Source: Bradyrhizobium hereditatis
GTDB lineage: Bacteria; Pseudomonadota; Alphaproteobacteria; Rhizobiales; Xanthobacteraceae
Direction: 5' to 3'
Length of the DNA stretch: 64,000 nucleotides
Assembly (NCBI RefSeq): GCF_020329435.1
Contig: NZ_JAGKJK010000005.1
Location: 405,501-469,500 of the forward strand
A program made the translations under genes and the position numbers. Under the pieces are notes generated by a model, which did not search any database, was not told where the DNA came from, and saw nothing but the letters and a program-made list of their open reading frames with translations. Shown here in pieces: positions 47,292-56,505 of the stretch (within the stretch, counting starts at the first letter, position 1; every line of letters begins with the position of its first letter).

Positions 47292-48209
47292 TTATGAAGA
47301 CTGGCCGGCCGCAGCGGGGCGGGTCACCAGATAGATGCCAAGCGCGACGGGAATGATGCCGAGCAGGTCGCGGAATTCGACGTGTTCGCCGAGCACGAGG
47401 AAGGCGAACAGCATGCCGAGCGGCGGCATCAGGAAATGATAGGCACTCGCAGCGGTCGCCCCGCAAACTTTCAAGAGATGAAACCAGAGCAGATAGGCGA
47501 GGATCGAGCCGCCGAACACGAGGAACGCGAAGGCGCCGGCAAGCCGCGCGCTCGGCACGATATCGCTGAGGCTGGAGAGCGTGAACGCGAACGGCATCAC
47601 CGCAAGGCCGCCAGCGATGTTCTGAATGCCGTTGCCGATCCAGAGCGAGCCCTTCGGCGCGAGGACCTTGAACAGGATGGTGCCAGCGACGATCGAAGCC
47701 AATGATGCCAGCGTGAACAGGATGCCGTGCCAATCATCTAACCCAACCGACATGCGATGCCAGACGATGAAGGTCACGCCGGCGATGCCAAGCAGCAGGC
47801 CCGTCACCTTGCGCCAGGTCATGGCTTCGCCGAGCAACAGCGCGGCCAGTATCGCGGTGAAAACGGGATTGGCCGACACGATCAGGCCGCCGAGGCCCGC
47901 GGACACCGTCTGCAGCCCGATATAGCCGAGGCCGAGATAGAGCGCATTGTTGGCAACGCCGAGCAACGCGAACACGGCGATATCGTGCCACGACAGATCC
48001 CATTTTTCGCTGCGAAGCGCGGAAATGCCGAGGATTAGGACGCCCGCCAGCGAGAAACGCGCGGCAAGCAGGATCAGTGGCGGACAATCGGTGACGCCGA
48101 TCTTGCCGGCGACGAAGGCGAAGCTCCAGAGCAGGCAGAACAGCGCGATATAGAGCGGGAGTGCATTGAAAGCCGCGCGGGGAACCGCGACGGAGGGCGC
48201 GAGCGGCAT
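47292..48209 (-). CDS. EamA/DMT family transporter
   Basis: A 305-residue inner-membrane protein with ten helices in two EamA repeats (FCLLWSFAFVAGKIGVTDCP in the first; ASIVAGTILFKVLAPKGSLW in the second). Members export amino acids, drugs or metabolites. It is the first gene of a two-gene operon with the UlaG-like hydrolase and lies divergent from a LysR regulator, an arrangement common for inducible exporters. The ATG at 48209 has AAGGAG five bases upstream. Confidence 0.92.
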   Translation of the reverse strand: MPLAPSVAVPRAAFNALPLYIALFCLLWSFAFVAGKIGVTDCPPLILLAARFSLAGVLILGISALRSEKWDLSWHDIAVFALLGVANNALYLGLGYIGLQTVSAGLGGLIVSANPVFTAILAALLLGEAMTWRKVTGLLLGIAGVTFIVWHRMSVGLDDWHGILFTLASLASIVAGTILFKVLAPKGSLWIGNGIQNIAGGLAVMPFAFTLSSLSDIVPSARLAGAFAFLVFGGSILAYLLWFHLLKVCGATAASAYHFLMPPLGMLFAFLVLGEHVEFRDLLGIIPVALGIYLVTRPAAAGQSS

Positions 48210-48250
48210 GGGAAGTCTCCTTTGCCCATGATTTAGGGCCGCGCCTTGAT

Positions 48251-48265
48251 ATTTGGAAATTAAAT
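48251..48265. promoter_or_regulatory. Putative LysR box between EamA and LysR genes
   Basis: ATTT and AAAT flank GGAAATT, giving a T-N11-A motif (T48252 to A48264) with dyad symmetry. TGATAT occurs on both sides, at 48247-48252 and 48273-48278. It lies near the middle of the 97-base divergent region, as expected for the regulator's binding site. Confidence 0.4.
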
Positions 48266-48306
48266 GATAAACTGATATCCAGTGGATTTATAAATGGAGC
48301 ATTGGA

Positions 48307-49170
48307 ATGCTCGATCTGGAGCTCCTGCGCAGCTTCGTTTCCGTCGTCGATGCCGGCGGCTTTACCCGTGCCGGCGAACGGGTCCACCGCACGCAATCGA
48401 CCGTGAGCCAGCAGATCAAGCGACTGGAGGACGATGTCGGCCAGCCGCTATTGATCCGCAACGGCAAGGACGTGACGCCGACCGAAGCCGGCGAGCGGCT
48501 GCTATCCTATGCGCGGCGACTGTTGGCGCTCGCCGAGGAGGCGCGCGACGTGGTGGCGCGTCCTGGCAATGAAGGCACGGTGCGGCTGGGCGTGACCGAG
48601 GACTTTGCCGCCTATCGCCTGACGAAGTTGCTCGCGTCATTCTCGCGCTCGCACCCCACGCTACGGCTGGACGTTCGCGCCGACCAGAGCGCCATCCTCA
48701 AACGCGAGCTTGAACGCGGCGAGCTCGATCTGGCGCTGTTCAAGCGCTCGGCCGGCGAGAAAGGTGGCATCGCGGTGTGGCCGGAGCGCGTGCATTGGGT
48801 AACGAGCAAGAGCCGTCCGCGCGACACCCGCACGGGCTCGGTGCCGCTGATCGGATTTCCGACGGGCTGCCTGTACCGCGCCGGTGCAATCCACGCGCTC
48901 GAGAGCGCCGGCCGCACCTGGCACATGGCCTATACCTCTTCCAATCTTGCCGGCATTCAGGCGGCAGTTGCGGCCGGCATGGGCCTGAGCATCCTGTCTG
49001 AGGTCGCGATCCAGGCCGATCATCGCGTGCTGACCGCCAAGGACGGCTTTGCGCCGATCGACAAGACGGAAGTTGCGCTGGTCGCCGCGCCGGATGCGAG
49101 CCCGGCGACGTTGCGGCTGGCGGACAAGCTCGCGGAGTTCTGCGAGACGGTGCAGGCAAAAGCGGCGTAG
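48307..49170 (+). CDS. LysR family transcriptional regulator
   Basis: A 287-residue LysR protein. The helix-turn-helix is at about residues 17-36 (GGFTRAGERVHRTQSTVSQQ), and an effector-binding domain occupies residues 90-285. GCLYRAGAIHALESAG near 183 resembles the ArgP/TyrP-like subgroup that controls exporters, but the inducer is not predictable. It is divergent from the EamA exporter and UlaG-like hydrolase and probably activates them. The ATG is at 48307. Confidence 0.92.
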   Translation: MLDLELLRSFVSVVDAGGFTRAGERVHRTQSTVSQQIKRLEDDVGQPLLIRNGKDVTPTEAGERLLSYARRLLALAEEARDVVARPGNEGTVRLGVTEDFAAYRLTKLLASFSRSHPTLRLDVRADQSAILKRELERGELDLALFKRSAGEKGGIAVWPERVHWVTSKSRPRDTRTGSVPLIGFPTGCLYRAGAIHALESAGRTWHMAYTSSNLAGIQAAVAAGMGLSILSEVAIQADHRVLTAKDGFAPIDKTEVALVAAPDASPATLRLADKLAEFCETVQAKAA

Positions 49171-49190
49171 CGAGCGGCGACGGCGGTGCG

Positions 49191-49347
49191 CTCCCTCGCC
49201 CCGCTCTTCGCGGGGAGAGGGTTGGGGTGAGGGGCTGCCTCCGCGAGCACCGAACGCGGTTAGACCTGTACCCCCTCACCCGGATTGCACCGGACGATGC
49301 TTCGCATCGCCGAGGCAATCCGACCTCTCCCCGCAAGCGGGGCGAGG
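49191..49347. repeat. Dispersed palindromic repeat, CCTCTCCCCGC type (copy 1)
   Basis: The left edge reads CTCCCTCGCCCCGCTCTTCG then GCGGGGAGAGGG, and the right edge CCTCTCCCCGCAAGCGGGGC. Inner palindromes such as CGATGCTTCGCATCG fill the centre. It lies between two convergent genes. Related copies are at 52769-52983, and shorter derivatives lie inside the helicase and ligase genes. Confidence 0.8.
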
Positions 49348-49376
49348 TTATGAAGGGATGTGGCGCCGACGAAGGA

Positions 49377-50087
49377 TCAATAACACCGCGACGCGACGAT
49401 CGAGTGCAGCCGGCGATCGCCGAGCACATGTGCCATGAAATCGGGCGCGCTAAAGATCTTTGCAAACGCCGGGTCGCGGATGCTGAGACCTCCGGTGTAG
49501 GCGCCAAACGCCGGCATCACCGCGCGCTCGCCGTCGGAAGCAAAGCACCGCCGCTCCATCGATCGTCCCCGGGTGGCGACACGCGCCTTGGGGTGCAAAT
49601 GGCCGGCGATTTCGCCGGCGGCCCCGGTGGGCTCGTGACGAAACGCAATCGGCCCGATCGCGACTTCATTCGCCACCGTGCCGCCGAGATCGGGCGGCAG
49701 CGCCGGATCGTGATTGCCCGAGATCCAGATCCAGTCGCGCCGCGCCTGCATCGCCGAGAGTGCCTCGCGATCAGACGCCGATAGGCGCTGATGCGCATCG
49801 CGATCGTGAAAACTGTCGCCGAGCGCAATCACCATGCGCGGGTCGTGCCGCGCGATCACGGCGGCGAGACGGCTCAGCGTCGCCACCGTATCATAGGGCG
49901 GCAACAGCACGCCGCGCCTGGCGTAGCTCGAGCCTTTTTCCAGATGCAGATCGGAGACGACGAGCAGGCGCTGCTCCTGCCAAAACAGCGCGCCCGACAC
50001 ATCGGCGATAAACGTGACGTCGGCGATGGTGACCCTCGAGGCGCGCATCTGTTGATCGTCTTCCGAAGATTGCGCCCCCGCCGTCAC
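49377..50087 (-). CDS. pdeM: Ligase-associated DNA damage response endonuclease PdeM
   Basis: A 236-residue calcineurin-like metallophosphoesterase. Metal motifs in order: VVSDLHLEKG (D-x-H), ALGDSFHDRDA (GD), SGNHDPAL (GNHD) and AGHLHPKA (GHxH), all intact. The protein belongs to the PdeM/MPE group found beside an Lhr-type helicase, an MBL exonuclease and an ATP-dependent ligase. The start is GTG at 50087; an in-frame ATG at 50048 would also work. It directly follows the helicase gene, 12 bases away, on the same strand. Confidence 0.92.
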   Translation of the reverse strand: MTAGAQSSEDDQQMRASRVTIADVTFIADVSGALFWQEQRLLVVSDLHLEKGSSYARRGVLLPPYDTVATLSRLAAVIARHDPRMVIALGDSFHDRDAHQRLSASDREALSAMQARRDWIWISGNHDPALPPDLGGTVANEVAIGPIAFRHEPTGAAGEIAGHLHPKARVATRGRSMERRCFASDGERAVMPAFGAYTGGLSIRDPAFAKIFSAPDFMAHVLGDRRLHSIVASRCY

Positions 50088-50099
50088 CTGTCTTCCCGC

Positions 50100-52715
50100 C
50101 TATCCCATCGCCTCTTTGACGAGTTCGTCGGCCGCTTCCGCCAACAACTCGTCCCCTGCTTCGCCATAAACTGACTCGCGGCCAATTTCCAGCATCACGG
50201 GCACGGCGAGCGGCGAAACGTGCTCGAGTTCCCGATGGGTGATTCGTCCCTGAATGCGCGAGAGCATATCACCGAGCCGCTTCAGATCGAGCAGTCCGGT
50301 GGCCGCGTCGGCGCGCGCGGCGCGCAATAGTACATGGTCGGCCTGGTGCTTGCGCAGGACGTCGTAGATCAGGTCGGTCGAGAACAGCACCTGGCGGCGG
50401 GTTTTCTCCTCGCCGGTGAAGCGCCGCGCGATCAGGCCGGAGATGATCGCACAGGTACGAAAGGTGCGCTTCATCAGCGCAGACTCGGCGAGCCAGGCTT
50501 CGAGATCGTCGCCCAGCATGTCGGGTTCGAACAGCGCGTTGAGATCTAGCTTGCCTTGGCGAATCATGAACGACATGTCGCCGAGGCCCCACACGGCAAG
50601 CGCATATTCGTTGGCGACGAAGCCGAGCGGTCGCATCCGCGCCCGCTCCATCCGCCGCGTCAGCAGCATGCCTAGGGTCTGGTGCGCCAGCCGCCCCTCG
50701 AACGGATAGCAGACGAGGTAATGCTTGTTGGCGCGAGGAAAGGTTTCGACAAGCAGCTCGCGCACCGCCGGCACGCGGGAAAAATCCTTCTGCAGCGACA
50801 GCCAGTCGCGCACCTGATCCGGCAGCGCGTTCCAGGCGCGGCGGTCATCGAGCAATTTGCGGACGCGTTCGGCAAGATAGGTCGAGAGCGGAAACTTGCC
50901 GCCCATATACGACGGCACCTTGGCGTCCTTGTCATTGGCGCGGGAGACATAGACCACGTCCTCGGCCAGCGCCTCGTAGCGCACGACTTCGCCGCCGAAC
51001 ACAAATGTATCGCCGATGACGAGGCCTTCGATGAAGGCTTCCTCGATCTCGCCCAGCATCCGTCCACCGCGGCCGAGCGCGCCGGTCGAGCCAGAGCCGC
51101 CACCGCGCGAGCGCACCAGGCGCACTTTCAGCATGGTGTCCTCGACGATGGTGCCGACATTGAGGCGATAGCTTTGCCGCACTTTCGGATTGGCGACGCG
51201 CCAGCGCCCTTGTTTGTCCTGCTTGATGCGAGCGAAGCGTTCGTAAGTCTTCAAGGCATAGCCGCCGGTCGCGACGAAGTCGACCACGTCATCGAAGTCG
51301 GTGCGCGTCAGCGACGCGTAAGGCGCCGAGGTCAGCACTTCCGCATAGAGCTCGTCGGAAAAGAATGGCTCGCCGCAGGCGCAGCCGAGCACGTGCTGCG
51401 CCAGCGCGTCGAGTGCACCGGTTCGCAAAGGCGGCGTATCCTGCGCATTCTCGGCGATGGCATCGATCGCGACGCGGCACTCCAGAACTTCGAAACGGTT
51501 GGCCGGAATCAGGACGGCGCGCGAGGGCACATCGAGCCGGTGGTTGGCGCGGCCGATGCGCTGCATCAGGCGCGAAGCCCCTTTGGGCGCACCGACATTG
51601 ATGACGAGGTCGACGTCGCCCCAGTCGACGCCGAGATCGAGCGAAGAGGTGCAGACCACACCGCGCAGCTTGCCGGCCGCCATCGCGTCCTCGACCTTGC
51701 GGCGCTGCGCGACATCGAGCGAGCCATGATGCAGGGCAATGGCGAGGCCGTCGTCGTTCATCCGCCAGAAATCCTGGAACAGCATCTCGGCCTGGCTGCG
51801 GGTATTGACGAAGATCAGCGTCGTCTTGTTGCGCTTGATCAGCTCATACATTTCGCCCAGCGCATGGCGCGCGGTGTGGCCGGCCCAGGGCAGCCGCTCC
51901 TGGGTGTCGAGCATTTCAACCACCGGCTCTGCCGCGCCGCCGGCCACGACGATGTCGGCGGCATCTTCCCTGCCCTCACGCTGCGGCACCAGAAACCGCG
52001 CCAGCGATTCCGGCTCGGCCACCGTCGCCGATAGCCCGATCGCGCGCATCTCCGGCGCCAGCCGCCACAGCCGCGCCAGCCCGAGCGACAGCAGATCGCC
52101 GCGCTTGGAGGTGACCAGCGCATGCAATTCGTCGAGCACGATGCGCTTCAGCGAAGCGAACAGAAACGGCGCGTCGTCCGACGACAATAGCAGTGCGAGT
52201 TGCTCCGGCGTGGTCAGCAGGATGTCCGGCGGATAGCGCCGCTGTCGCTGTCGCCGCGACACCGGCGTGTCGCCGGTGCGGGTCTCGACCTTGATCGGCA
52301 GCCCCATCTCGGCGATCGGCGTTTCCAGATTGCGCGCGATATCGACCGCAAGCGCCTTCAGCGGCGAGATGTAGAGCGTGTGGAGGCCGCCGGTGCGCTT
52401 CACACTGCGGCCGGTGGAGATGATCTTCCGACTTGCGATATGCGCCCCCTCCCCCGCAAGGGGGGAGGGAGAAGAGCGCACCGCCGTTGAGGCCGCACTC
52501 AGCTCTACCAGCGTCGGCAGAAATCCAGCCAACGTCTTGCCCGCGCCGGTCGGCGCGATCAGCAGTGCTGAGCGATCGCCACTGGCCTTGGCAAGCAACG
52601 CGAGCTGATGCTCGCGCGGCGACCAGCCGCGCGCGGCAAACCAGCGCCGGAAGCGCTCGGGCAATAGCGCAGCCGCTTCGAGCGGCGTGAAGGGCAAGGG
52701 TTGAGGCGACGGCAC
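50100..52715 (-). CDS. Ligase-associated DNA damage response DEXH-box helicase (Lhr-core type)
   Basis: An 871-residue superfamily 2 helicase. Walker A is LLIAPTGAGKT (K60), motif Ia is YISPLKAL, motif II is VLDELHAL (DELH), motif III is LSATVAEP, and motif VI ends MQRIGRANHRLD. The Lhr-type winged-helix and C-terminal domains follow. In Pseudomonas putida such Lhr-core proteins unwind 3'-tailed duplexes and cluster with the same three partners found here. The start is GTG at 52715. About residues 75-108, between motif I and Ia, are encoded by a palindromic repeat and neighbouring unrelated sequence (SSPSPLAGEGA), an in-frame insertion. Confidence 0.93.
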   Translation of the reverse strand: MPSPQPLPFTPLEAAALLPERFRRWFAARGWSPREHQLALLAKASGDRSALLIAPTGAGKTLAGFLPTLVELSAASTAVRSSPSPLAGEGAHIASRKIISTGRSVKRTGGLHTLYISPLKALAVDIARNLETPIAEMGLPIKVETRTGDTPVSRRQRQRRYPPDILLTTPEQLALLLSSDDAPFLFASLKRIVLDELHALVTSKRGDLLSLGLARLWRLAPEMRAIGLSATVAEPESLARFLVPQREGREDAADIVVAGGAAEPVVEMLDTQERLPWAGHTARHALGEMYELIKRNKTTLIFVNTRSQAEMLFQDFWRMNDDGLAIALHHGSLDVAQRRKVEDAMAAGKLRGVVCTSSLDLGVDWGDVDLVINVGAPKGASRLMQRIGRANHRLDVPSRAVLIPANRFEVLECRVAIDAIAENAQDTPPLRTGALDALAQHVLGCACGEPFFSDELYAEVLTSAPYASLTRTDFDDVVDFVATGGYALKTYERFARIKQDKQGRWRVANPKVRQSYRLNVGTIVEDTMLKVRLVRSRGGGSGSTGALGRGGRMLGEIEEAFIEGLVIGDTFVFGGEVVRYEALAEDVVYVSRANDKDAKVPSYMGGKFPLSTYLAERVRKLLDDRRAWNALPDQVRDWLSLQKDFSRVPAVRELLVETFPRANKHYLVCYPFEGRLAHQTLGMLLTRRMERARMRPLGFVANEYALAVWGLGDMSFMIRQGKLDLNALFEPDMLGDDLEAWLAESALMKRTFRTCAIISGLIARRFTGEEKTRRQVLFSTDLIYDVLRKHQADHVLLRAARADAATGLLDLKRLGDMLSRIQGRITHRELEHVSPLAVPVMLEIGRESVYGEAGDELLAEAADELVKEAMG
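52445..52472. repeat. Palindromic repeat embedded in helicase coding sequence
   Basis: CCCTCCCCC (52447-52455), GCAA and GGGGGGAGGG (52460-52469) form a tight hairpin inside the helicase frame. The same core sequence occurs at 56820-56842 inside the ligase gene. On the helicase strand it encodes SPSPLAGEG. Confidence 0.85.
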
Positions 52716-52768
52716 AGGGAAGAGGTAAGCCGTCGGAACGGGTTCGTCGAGGGGCCTCGAAAGTCACC

Positions 52769-52983
52769 TCGCCCCGCTTTTCGCGGCACTCTCCCCGTGA
52801 AGAACGGGATGAGGGAGCGCATGCGGAGACGTAGGACGCAGGTCAATCTCGCCCCGCTCGCGGGGAGAGGTCGGATCGCGAAGCGATCCGGGTGAGGGGG
52901 TGCAGGTCTTTCGGCTCGCACCGCCTGGTGGAGAGAGCCCCTCACCCCAACCCTCTCCCCGTGAAGAACGGGAGAGAGAGAGA
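52769..52983. repeat. Dispersed palindromic repeats, CCTCTCCCCGC type (copies 2 and 3, tandem)
   Basis: This stretch between the helicase gene and the binding-protein gene is made almost wholly of related palindromes. It includes CTCGCCCCGCTTTTCGCGG, CTCTCCCCGTGAAGAACGGG (twice), CTCGCCCCGCTCGCGGGGAG and GGATCGCGAAGCGATCC. It looks like two elements, one inside or beside the other. No coding frame is credible. Confidence 0.75.
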
Positions 52984-53003
52984 ATACAGTGCGCGTGCGC
53001 CTC

Positions 53004-54233
53004 TCACTCCGTCACCGGCTTATCGGAGATGTCCCAATCCTTGCCGTTGAAGATCGAGATGTAGAGCGTCTTCATCGGCGTATAGTCCTCGGGCGTGTAG
53101 CTGTAATTCACGCCGTCGAGGAAATAGGGCGAGTGGTAGCCGGCCAGCGTCGTCGCCTGCTTCAGCACGTTGGCGCGGGTGAGTTCGTCGCCGCAGCGGC
53201 GCAGGATTTCCGCCATGGTTGCGACCTGGCCATAGCCGGCAAAGGCGATGGTGTTGTCAGGGTCGACATTGGGCAAATATTTCTTCCGCAACTCCTCGAA
53301 CGCCATCACGTCCGGATCCTTCTCGAAGCGCGGGACGCCGACTTCCTTGGCGTATCTGATCGCGACGATGCCGGAGGCGTTCTCGAAACCGGCGGCGCTG
53401 AGAATCGAACGGCCGGTTGAGCCCGCCGATAAGAGATGCAGCGGCTTCCAGCCGAGCTCCGCGACTTTCCGGATCGACTGCGACGACGCCTTACCGGTCG
53501 AGATGTTGTAGAAAACATCGGCGCCGGATTTCGAGAGATTGATGACCTGCGAATCGATCGTCGGCTCGGTCAGATCGTAGGTCTGCTCCATGATCACCTT
53601 GGCGGTGCCGCCGGCATCGGCCAGCACCTTCTTGAAGGGGCCAAGGAAGTCACGGCCGAAATCGTCATTCTGGTAGAGGATGCCGATCTTCGCGTTCGGC
53701 TTTACACTCACGACATGCCGGGCGAGGATGCGCGCTTCGGTCGGATAGAGCGGCAGACCAGCCATGGTCCATTTGAAGTTCTTCGGATCGTTCCATTTCG
53801 ACGCGCCGGTGTTGAGCAGCAATTGCGGCACGCCCTTCGAATTAAGATATTTGTGCACGGCGGTCTGCGGCGCGGTGCCGAGCGAGCCGTATAGCGCAAG
53901 CACTTCCTCCTGCTCGACCAGCCGTCGCGTCGCCTCGACGCATTTCGGCGCGCTGTAGGCGTCATCCATGCTGAAGAATTTCACCTTGCGTCCATTGATG
54001 CCGCCTTTCTCGTTCAGCATCTGGAAATAAGCCTCGCCGACGCGCCCCAGCACACCATAGAGCGAGCCGGGACCGGAATGCGGCACGGTCTGTCCGATCT
54101 TGATTTCGGTGTCGCTGGCGCCCGGATCATATTTCTTTTCCGCGGCCCAAACGAAGGGCGCGGGCATTGCGGATGCAAGGACGGTGGCAAGTGCAGTGGC
54201 GCCAAATTCGCGCCGGGTCTGTTTATTCTTCAT
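53004..54233 (-). CDS. ABC transporter substrate-binding protein, branched-chain amino acid type
   Basis: A 409-residue periplasmic binding protein (Peripla_BP_6). The N-terminus has KQTRREFGATALATVLASA, a twin-arginine-like signal, with cleavage near AAEKKY at residue 32. The mature part starts SDTEIKIGQTVPHSGPGSLYG and keeps the LivK-like hinge pattern. Such proteins bind amino acids, aromatic acids or other small carboxylates. No permease or ATPase gene is adjacent, so it is an orphan component. It lies between the two halves of the DNA repair cluster. Confidence 0.9.
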   Translation of the reverse strand: MKNKQTRREFGATALATVLASAMPAPFVWAAEKKYDPGASDTEIKIGQTVPHSGPGSLYGVLGRVGEAYFQMLNEKGGINGRKVKFFSMDDAYSAPKCVEATRRLVEQEEVLALYGSLGTAPQTAVHKYLNSKGVPQLLLNTGASKWNDPKNFKWTMAGLPLYPTEARILARHVVSVKPNAKIGILYQNDDFGRDFLGPFKKVLADAGGTAKVIMEQTYDLTEPTIDSQVINLSKSGADVFYNISTGKASSQSIRKVAELGWKPLHLLSAGSTGRSILSAAGFENASGIVAIRYAKEVGVPRFEKDPDVMAFEELRKKYLPNVDPDNTIAFAGYGQVATMAEILRRCGDELTRANVLKQATTLAGYHSPYFLDGVNYSYTPEDYTPMKTLYISIFNGKDWDISDKPVTE

Positions 54234-54339
54234 TGTTGTTCTCCCTTATGGGAGTCTTGATCCGCCATTCCGGCACGAGTGGCAATAGCGGACATGTCGC
54301 ACGCAATGCCGCCATTCGCGGCGTGCGTAGCGTCTAGAC

Positions 54340-55266
54340 TCAAGTTTTCGCGGCGACGACGACCAGCCCGGGAACCGGCGTGTTGTCCTCGTTGCGGGCG
54401 GAGCGGTTCTCCAGCAGGGACAGTTTGAGGCCGGCAGTTTCGACCTCGGCGCGCACGTGAGCTGGGGCATGGGCGTAGCGCAGACCCTCGCCGAGGATGA
54501 CGCCGTCGCCGTCATGGGTTTCGGTGGTGAAGGCGATCAGTCCGCCGGAGACCAGCACACGGCCGGCTTCCTTCAGCACGGGCGCGATCTCGGCGACATA
54601 CACCATGGCATCCGCGGCGAGAATGAGCTCGGCGCCGGCGTCCGGCCGTGCACGCAGTCCCTGTAGCATGTCGGCAACTTCCAGCTCGGCATAGAGGCCG
54701 GTGGCGCGCGCCCGCTCGATCATGCGTGGCGACAGATCGACGCCGATGAAATGATCGACCCCGCGGGCGAATGCCGATGCCGCAAGGCCGGTGCCGCAGC
54801 CGAGATCAATCGCGCGCTTGAAGAAGGCGGGCTTGCGTTCGGCCGATCGTACCGACAGCACGGCGCGGAACAACAGCTCCGGACCGCGATAGTCGAGATC
54901 GCCGACCAGGGAGGATTCGAAGCGCGGCGCGTATTGATCGAACAGGGTTTGCACATAAGCCTGCGACATACCGGTCAATGGCGCAGCGCCGAGCCGCATC
55001 AACCGAAGCGCTGCGCCATGGCGATCGCCGGGATCGCAGGCCTGCGCCCTTTGAAACGCCGAGACGGCCGCCTCGCGCTCGCCGAGTTCTTCGCGGATGC
55101 CACCGAGCGTGAACCAGGCGGATGCGAAATTCGGCGCCAGCTCGATCGCCTGCATGAGCAGGTCAGCGGCGGCGGCCAGGTCGCCCTTCAATTGCAGATC
55201 GCGCGCGAATTCGAACCGGCGGTCGGCCATCAGATCGCCGGAGGAGAGAAAAAGGCGGGCAGGCAT
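54340..55266 (-). CDS. TPR-containing class I SAM-dependent methyltransferase
   Basis: A 308-residue protein. Residues 10-85 form two to three tetratricopeptide-like helices (EFARDLQLKGDLAAAADLL, then FASAWFTLGGIREELGE). A Rossmann methyltransferase follows with SAM motif AIDLGCGTGLAA (about residues 141-152) and post-II region EVADMLQGL. It resembles predicted TPR methyltransferases whose substrate is unknown. The ATG at 55266 is chosen because the upstream frame enters a dispersed repeat. Confidence 0.83.
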   Translation of the reverse strand: MPARLFLSSGDLMADRRFEFARDLQLKGDLAAAADLLMQAIELAPNFASAWFTLGGIREELGEREAAVSAFQRAQACDPGDRHGAALRLMRLGAAPLTGMSQAYVQTLFDQYAPRFESSLVGDLDYRGPELLFRAVLSVRSAERKPAFFKRAIDLGCGTGLAASAFARGVDHFIGVDLSPRMIERARATGLYAELEVADMLQGLRARPDAGAELILAADAMVYVAEIAPVLKEAGRVLVSGGLIAFTTETHDGDGVILGEGLRYAHAPAHVRAEVETAGLKLSLLENRSARNEDNTPVPGLVVVAAKT

Positions 55267-55281
55267 TTCAAGGAACCAACT

Positions 55282-55431
55282 CGTCATTGCCGGGCTTGCC
55301 GACTTCGCCGAAGCTACGCCGGCCTGACACTGGAATGCCCGGCGAAGCCTTGGCGGAGCCGGGACCCGGCAATCCATCAAAGCAGGGACTCTTTGCGAAG
55401 ATGGATGCGCGGGTCAAGCCCGCGCATGACG
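55282..55431. repeat. Dispersed palindromic repeat, CATTGCCGGGCTTG type
   Basis: The left edge CGTCATTGCCGGGCTTGCCG and the centre CCGGGACCCGGCAATCCATC match each other. The right portion, GATGGATGCGCGGGTCAAGC then CCGCGCATGACG, repeats the theme. It fills the divergent gap between the methyltransferase and exonuclease genes, so any promoter for either must lie within or at the edge of it. Confidence 0.8.
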
Positions 55432-55458
55432 GCTAAACATTGCTGCCAAGGCACCTAT

Positions 55459-56505
55459 ATGTCTGGCATGCGTCCGCAAGACATCCTGATCCCCCTCCCC
55501 GCCGGTCTGTGCTGCAAGCCGGGCGGCTTCCATATCGATCCCGTGCGACCGGTCGAGCGCGCCGTGATTACGCATGGCCATTCCGACCATGCGCGAGCCG
55601 GTCATGGCGCGGTGCTCGCGACGCAGGAAACGCTCGACATGATGCGGCTGCGCTATGGCGACAATTTTGCGCGAACGACGCAGGCCGTCCGCTATGGCGA
55701 GGAAATTACGCTTGGCGACGTCAAGATCAAATTCCACCCCGCGGGCCATGTGCTGGGCTCGGCGCAGATCGCGGTGAGCTGCAAGGACACCTGCATCGTC
55801 GCTTCCGGCGACTACAAGGATGCGCCCGACCCGACCTGCACGCCGTTCGAAGTCGTGCCCTGCGATGTCTTCATCACCGAGGCGACGTTTGGGCTGCCGG
55901 TCTTCCGTCATGGCGATGCGGCCGAGGAAGTGAAGAAGCTTCTGGCATCGGTTAAGCTGTTTCCGGAGCGCGCGCATCTGGTCGGCGCCTATTCGCTCGG
56001 CAAGGCGCAGCGCGTGATCGCACTGCTCCGGGAGCAGGGCTATGACGCGCCGATCTATCTTCACGGCGCGATGGAGCAGATCACACATTACTACGAAAGC
56101 CGCGGCATCGCGCTCGGCGAGCTGCGGCCGGTCAGGGGCATGAAGAAGGCCGATCTTGCCGGCACCATCACGCTGGCGCCGCCCTCGGCCACATCTGACA
56201 TCTGGACGCGGCGTTTTCCCGATCCGGTGACAGCATTCGCCTCGGGCTGGATGCGGGTGCGGGCGCGTGCCCGCCAACGCGGCGTCGAACTCCCGCTGGT
56301 GATCTCGGACCATGCCGACTGGGACGGCCTGACCGCAACCATCGAAGCGACCGGCGCGGGAGAAGTGTGGGTCACGCATGGCCAGGAAGACGCGCTGGTG
56401 CATTGGTGCAGGACGCGCGGGCTTGCCGCGCGCCCGCTCGACCTTGTCGGCTATGGCGACGAGGAAGAGCACGAGGTGGTTGCACCCGACGAGGCGGACG
56501 CATGA
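55459..56505 (+). CDS. Ligase-associated DNA damage response exonuclease (MBL-fold)
   Basis: A 348-residue metallo-beta-lactamase/beta-CASP nuclease. The metal motif THGHSDHARAGHG (HxHxDH) is at about residues 38-50, AGHVLGSAQI follows, and VASGDYKDAPDPT supplies the later aspartate. The beta-CASP part includes LVGAYSLGKAQRVIALL, and SDHADWDGL gives the C-terminal histidine. The family is the exonuclease of the Lhr-ligase-PdeM repair set. The ATG at 55459 has AAGG seven bases upstream; a second ATG three codons on is possible. It overlaps the ligase start by four bases. Confidence 0.93.
   Translation: MSGMRPQDILIPLPAGLCCKPGGFHIDPVRPVERAVITHGHSDHARAGHGAVLATQETLDMMRLRYGDNFARTTQAVRYGEEITLGDVKIKFHPAGHVLGSAQIAVSCKDTCIVASGDYKDAPDPTCTPFEVVPCDVFITEATFGLPVFRHGDAAEEVKKLLASVKLFPERAHLVGAYSLGKAQRVIALLREQGYDAPIYLHGAMEQITHYYESRGIALGELRPVRGMKKADLAGTITLAPPSATSDIWTRRFPDPVTAFASGWMRVRARARQRGVELPLVISDHADWDGLTATIEATGAGEVWVTHGQEDALVHWCRTRGLAARPLDLVGYGDEEEHEVVAPDEADA

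Noticed and set aside
49171..49376. CRISPR array, considered because of repeated CCCTCTCCCCGC units
   Set aside because: The units are inverted, not direct, differ in length, and there are no uniform spacers or cas genes.
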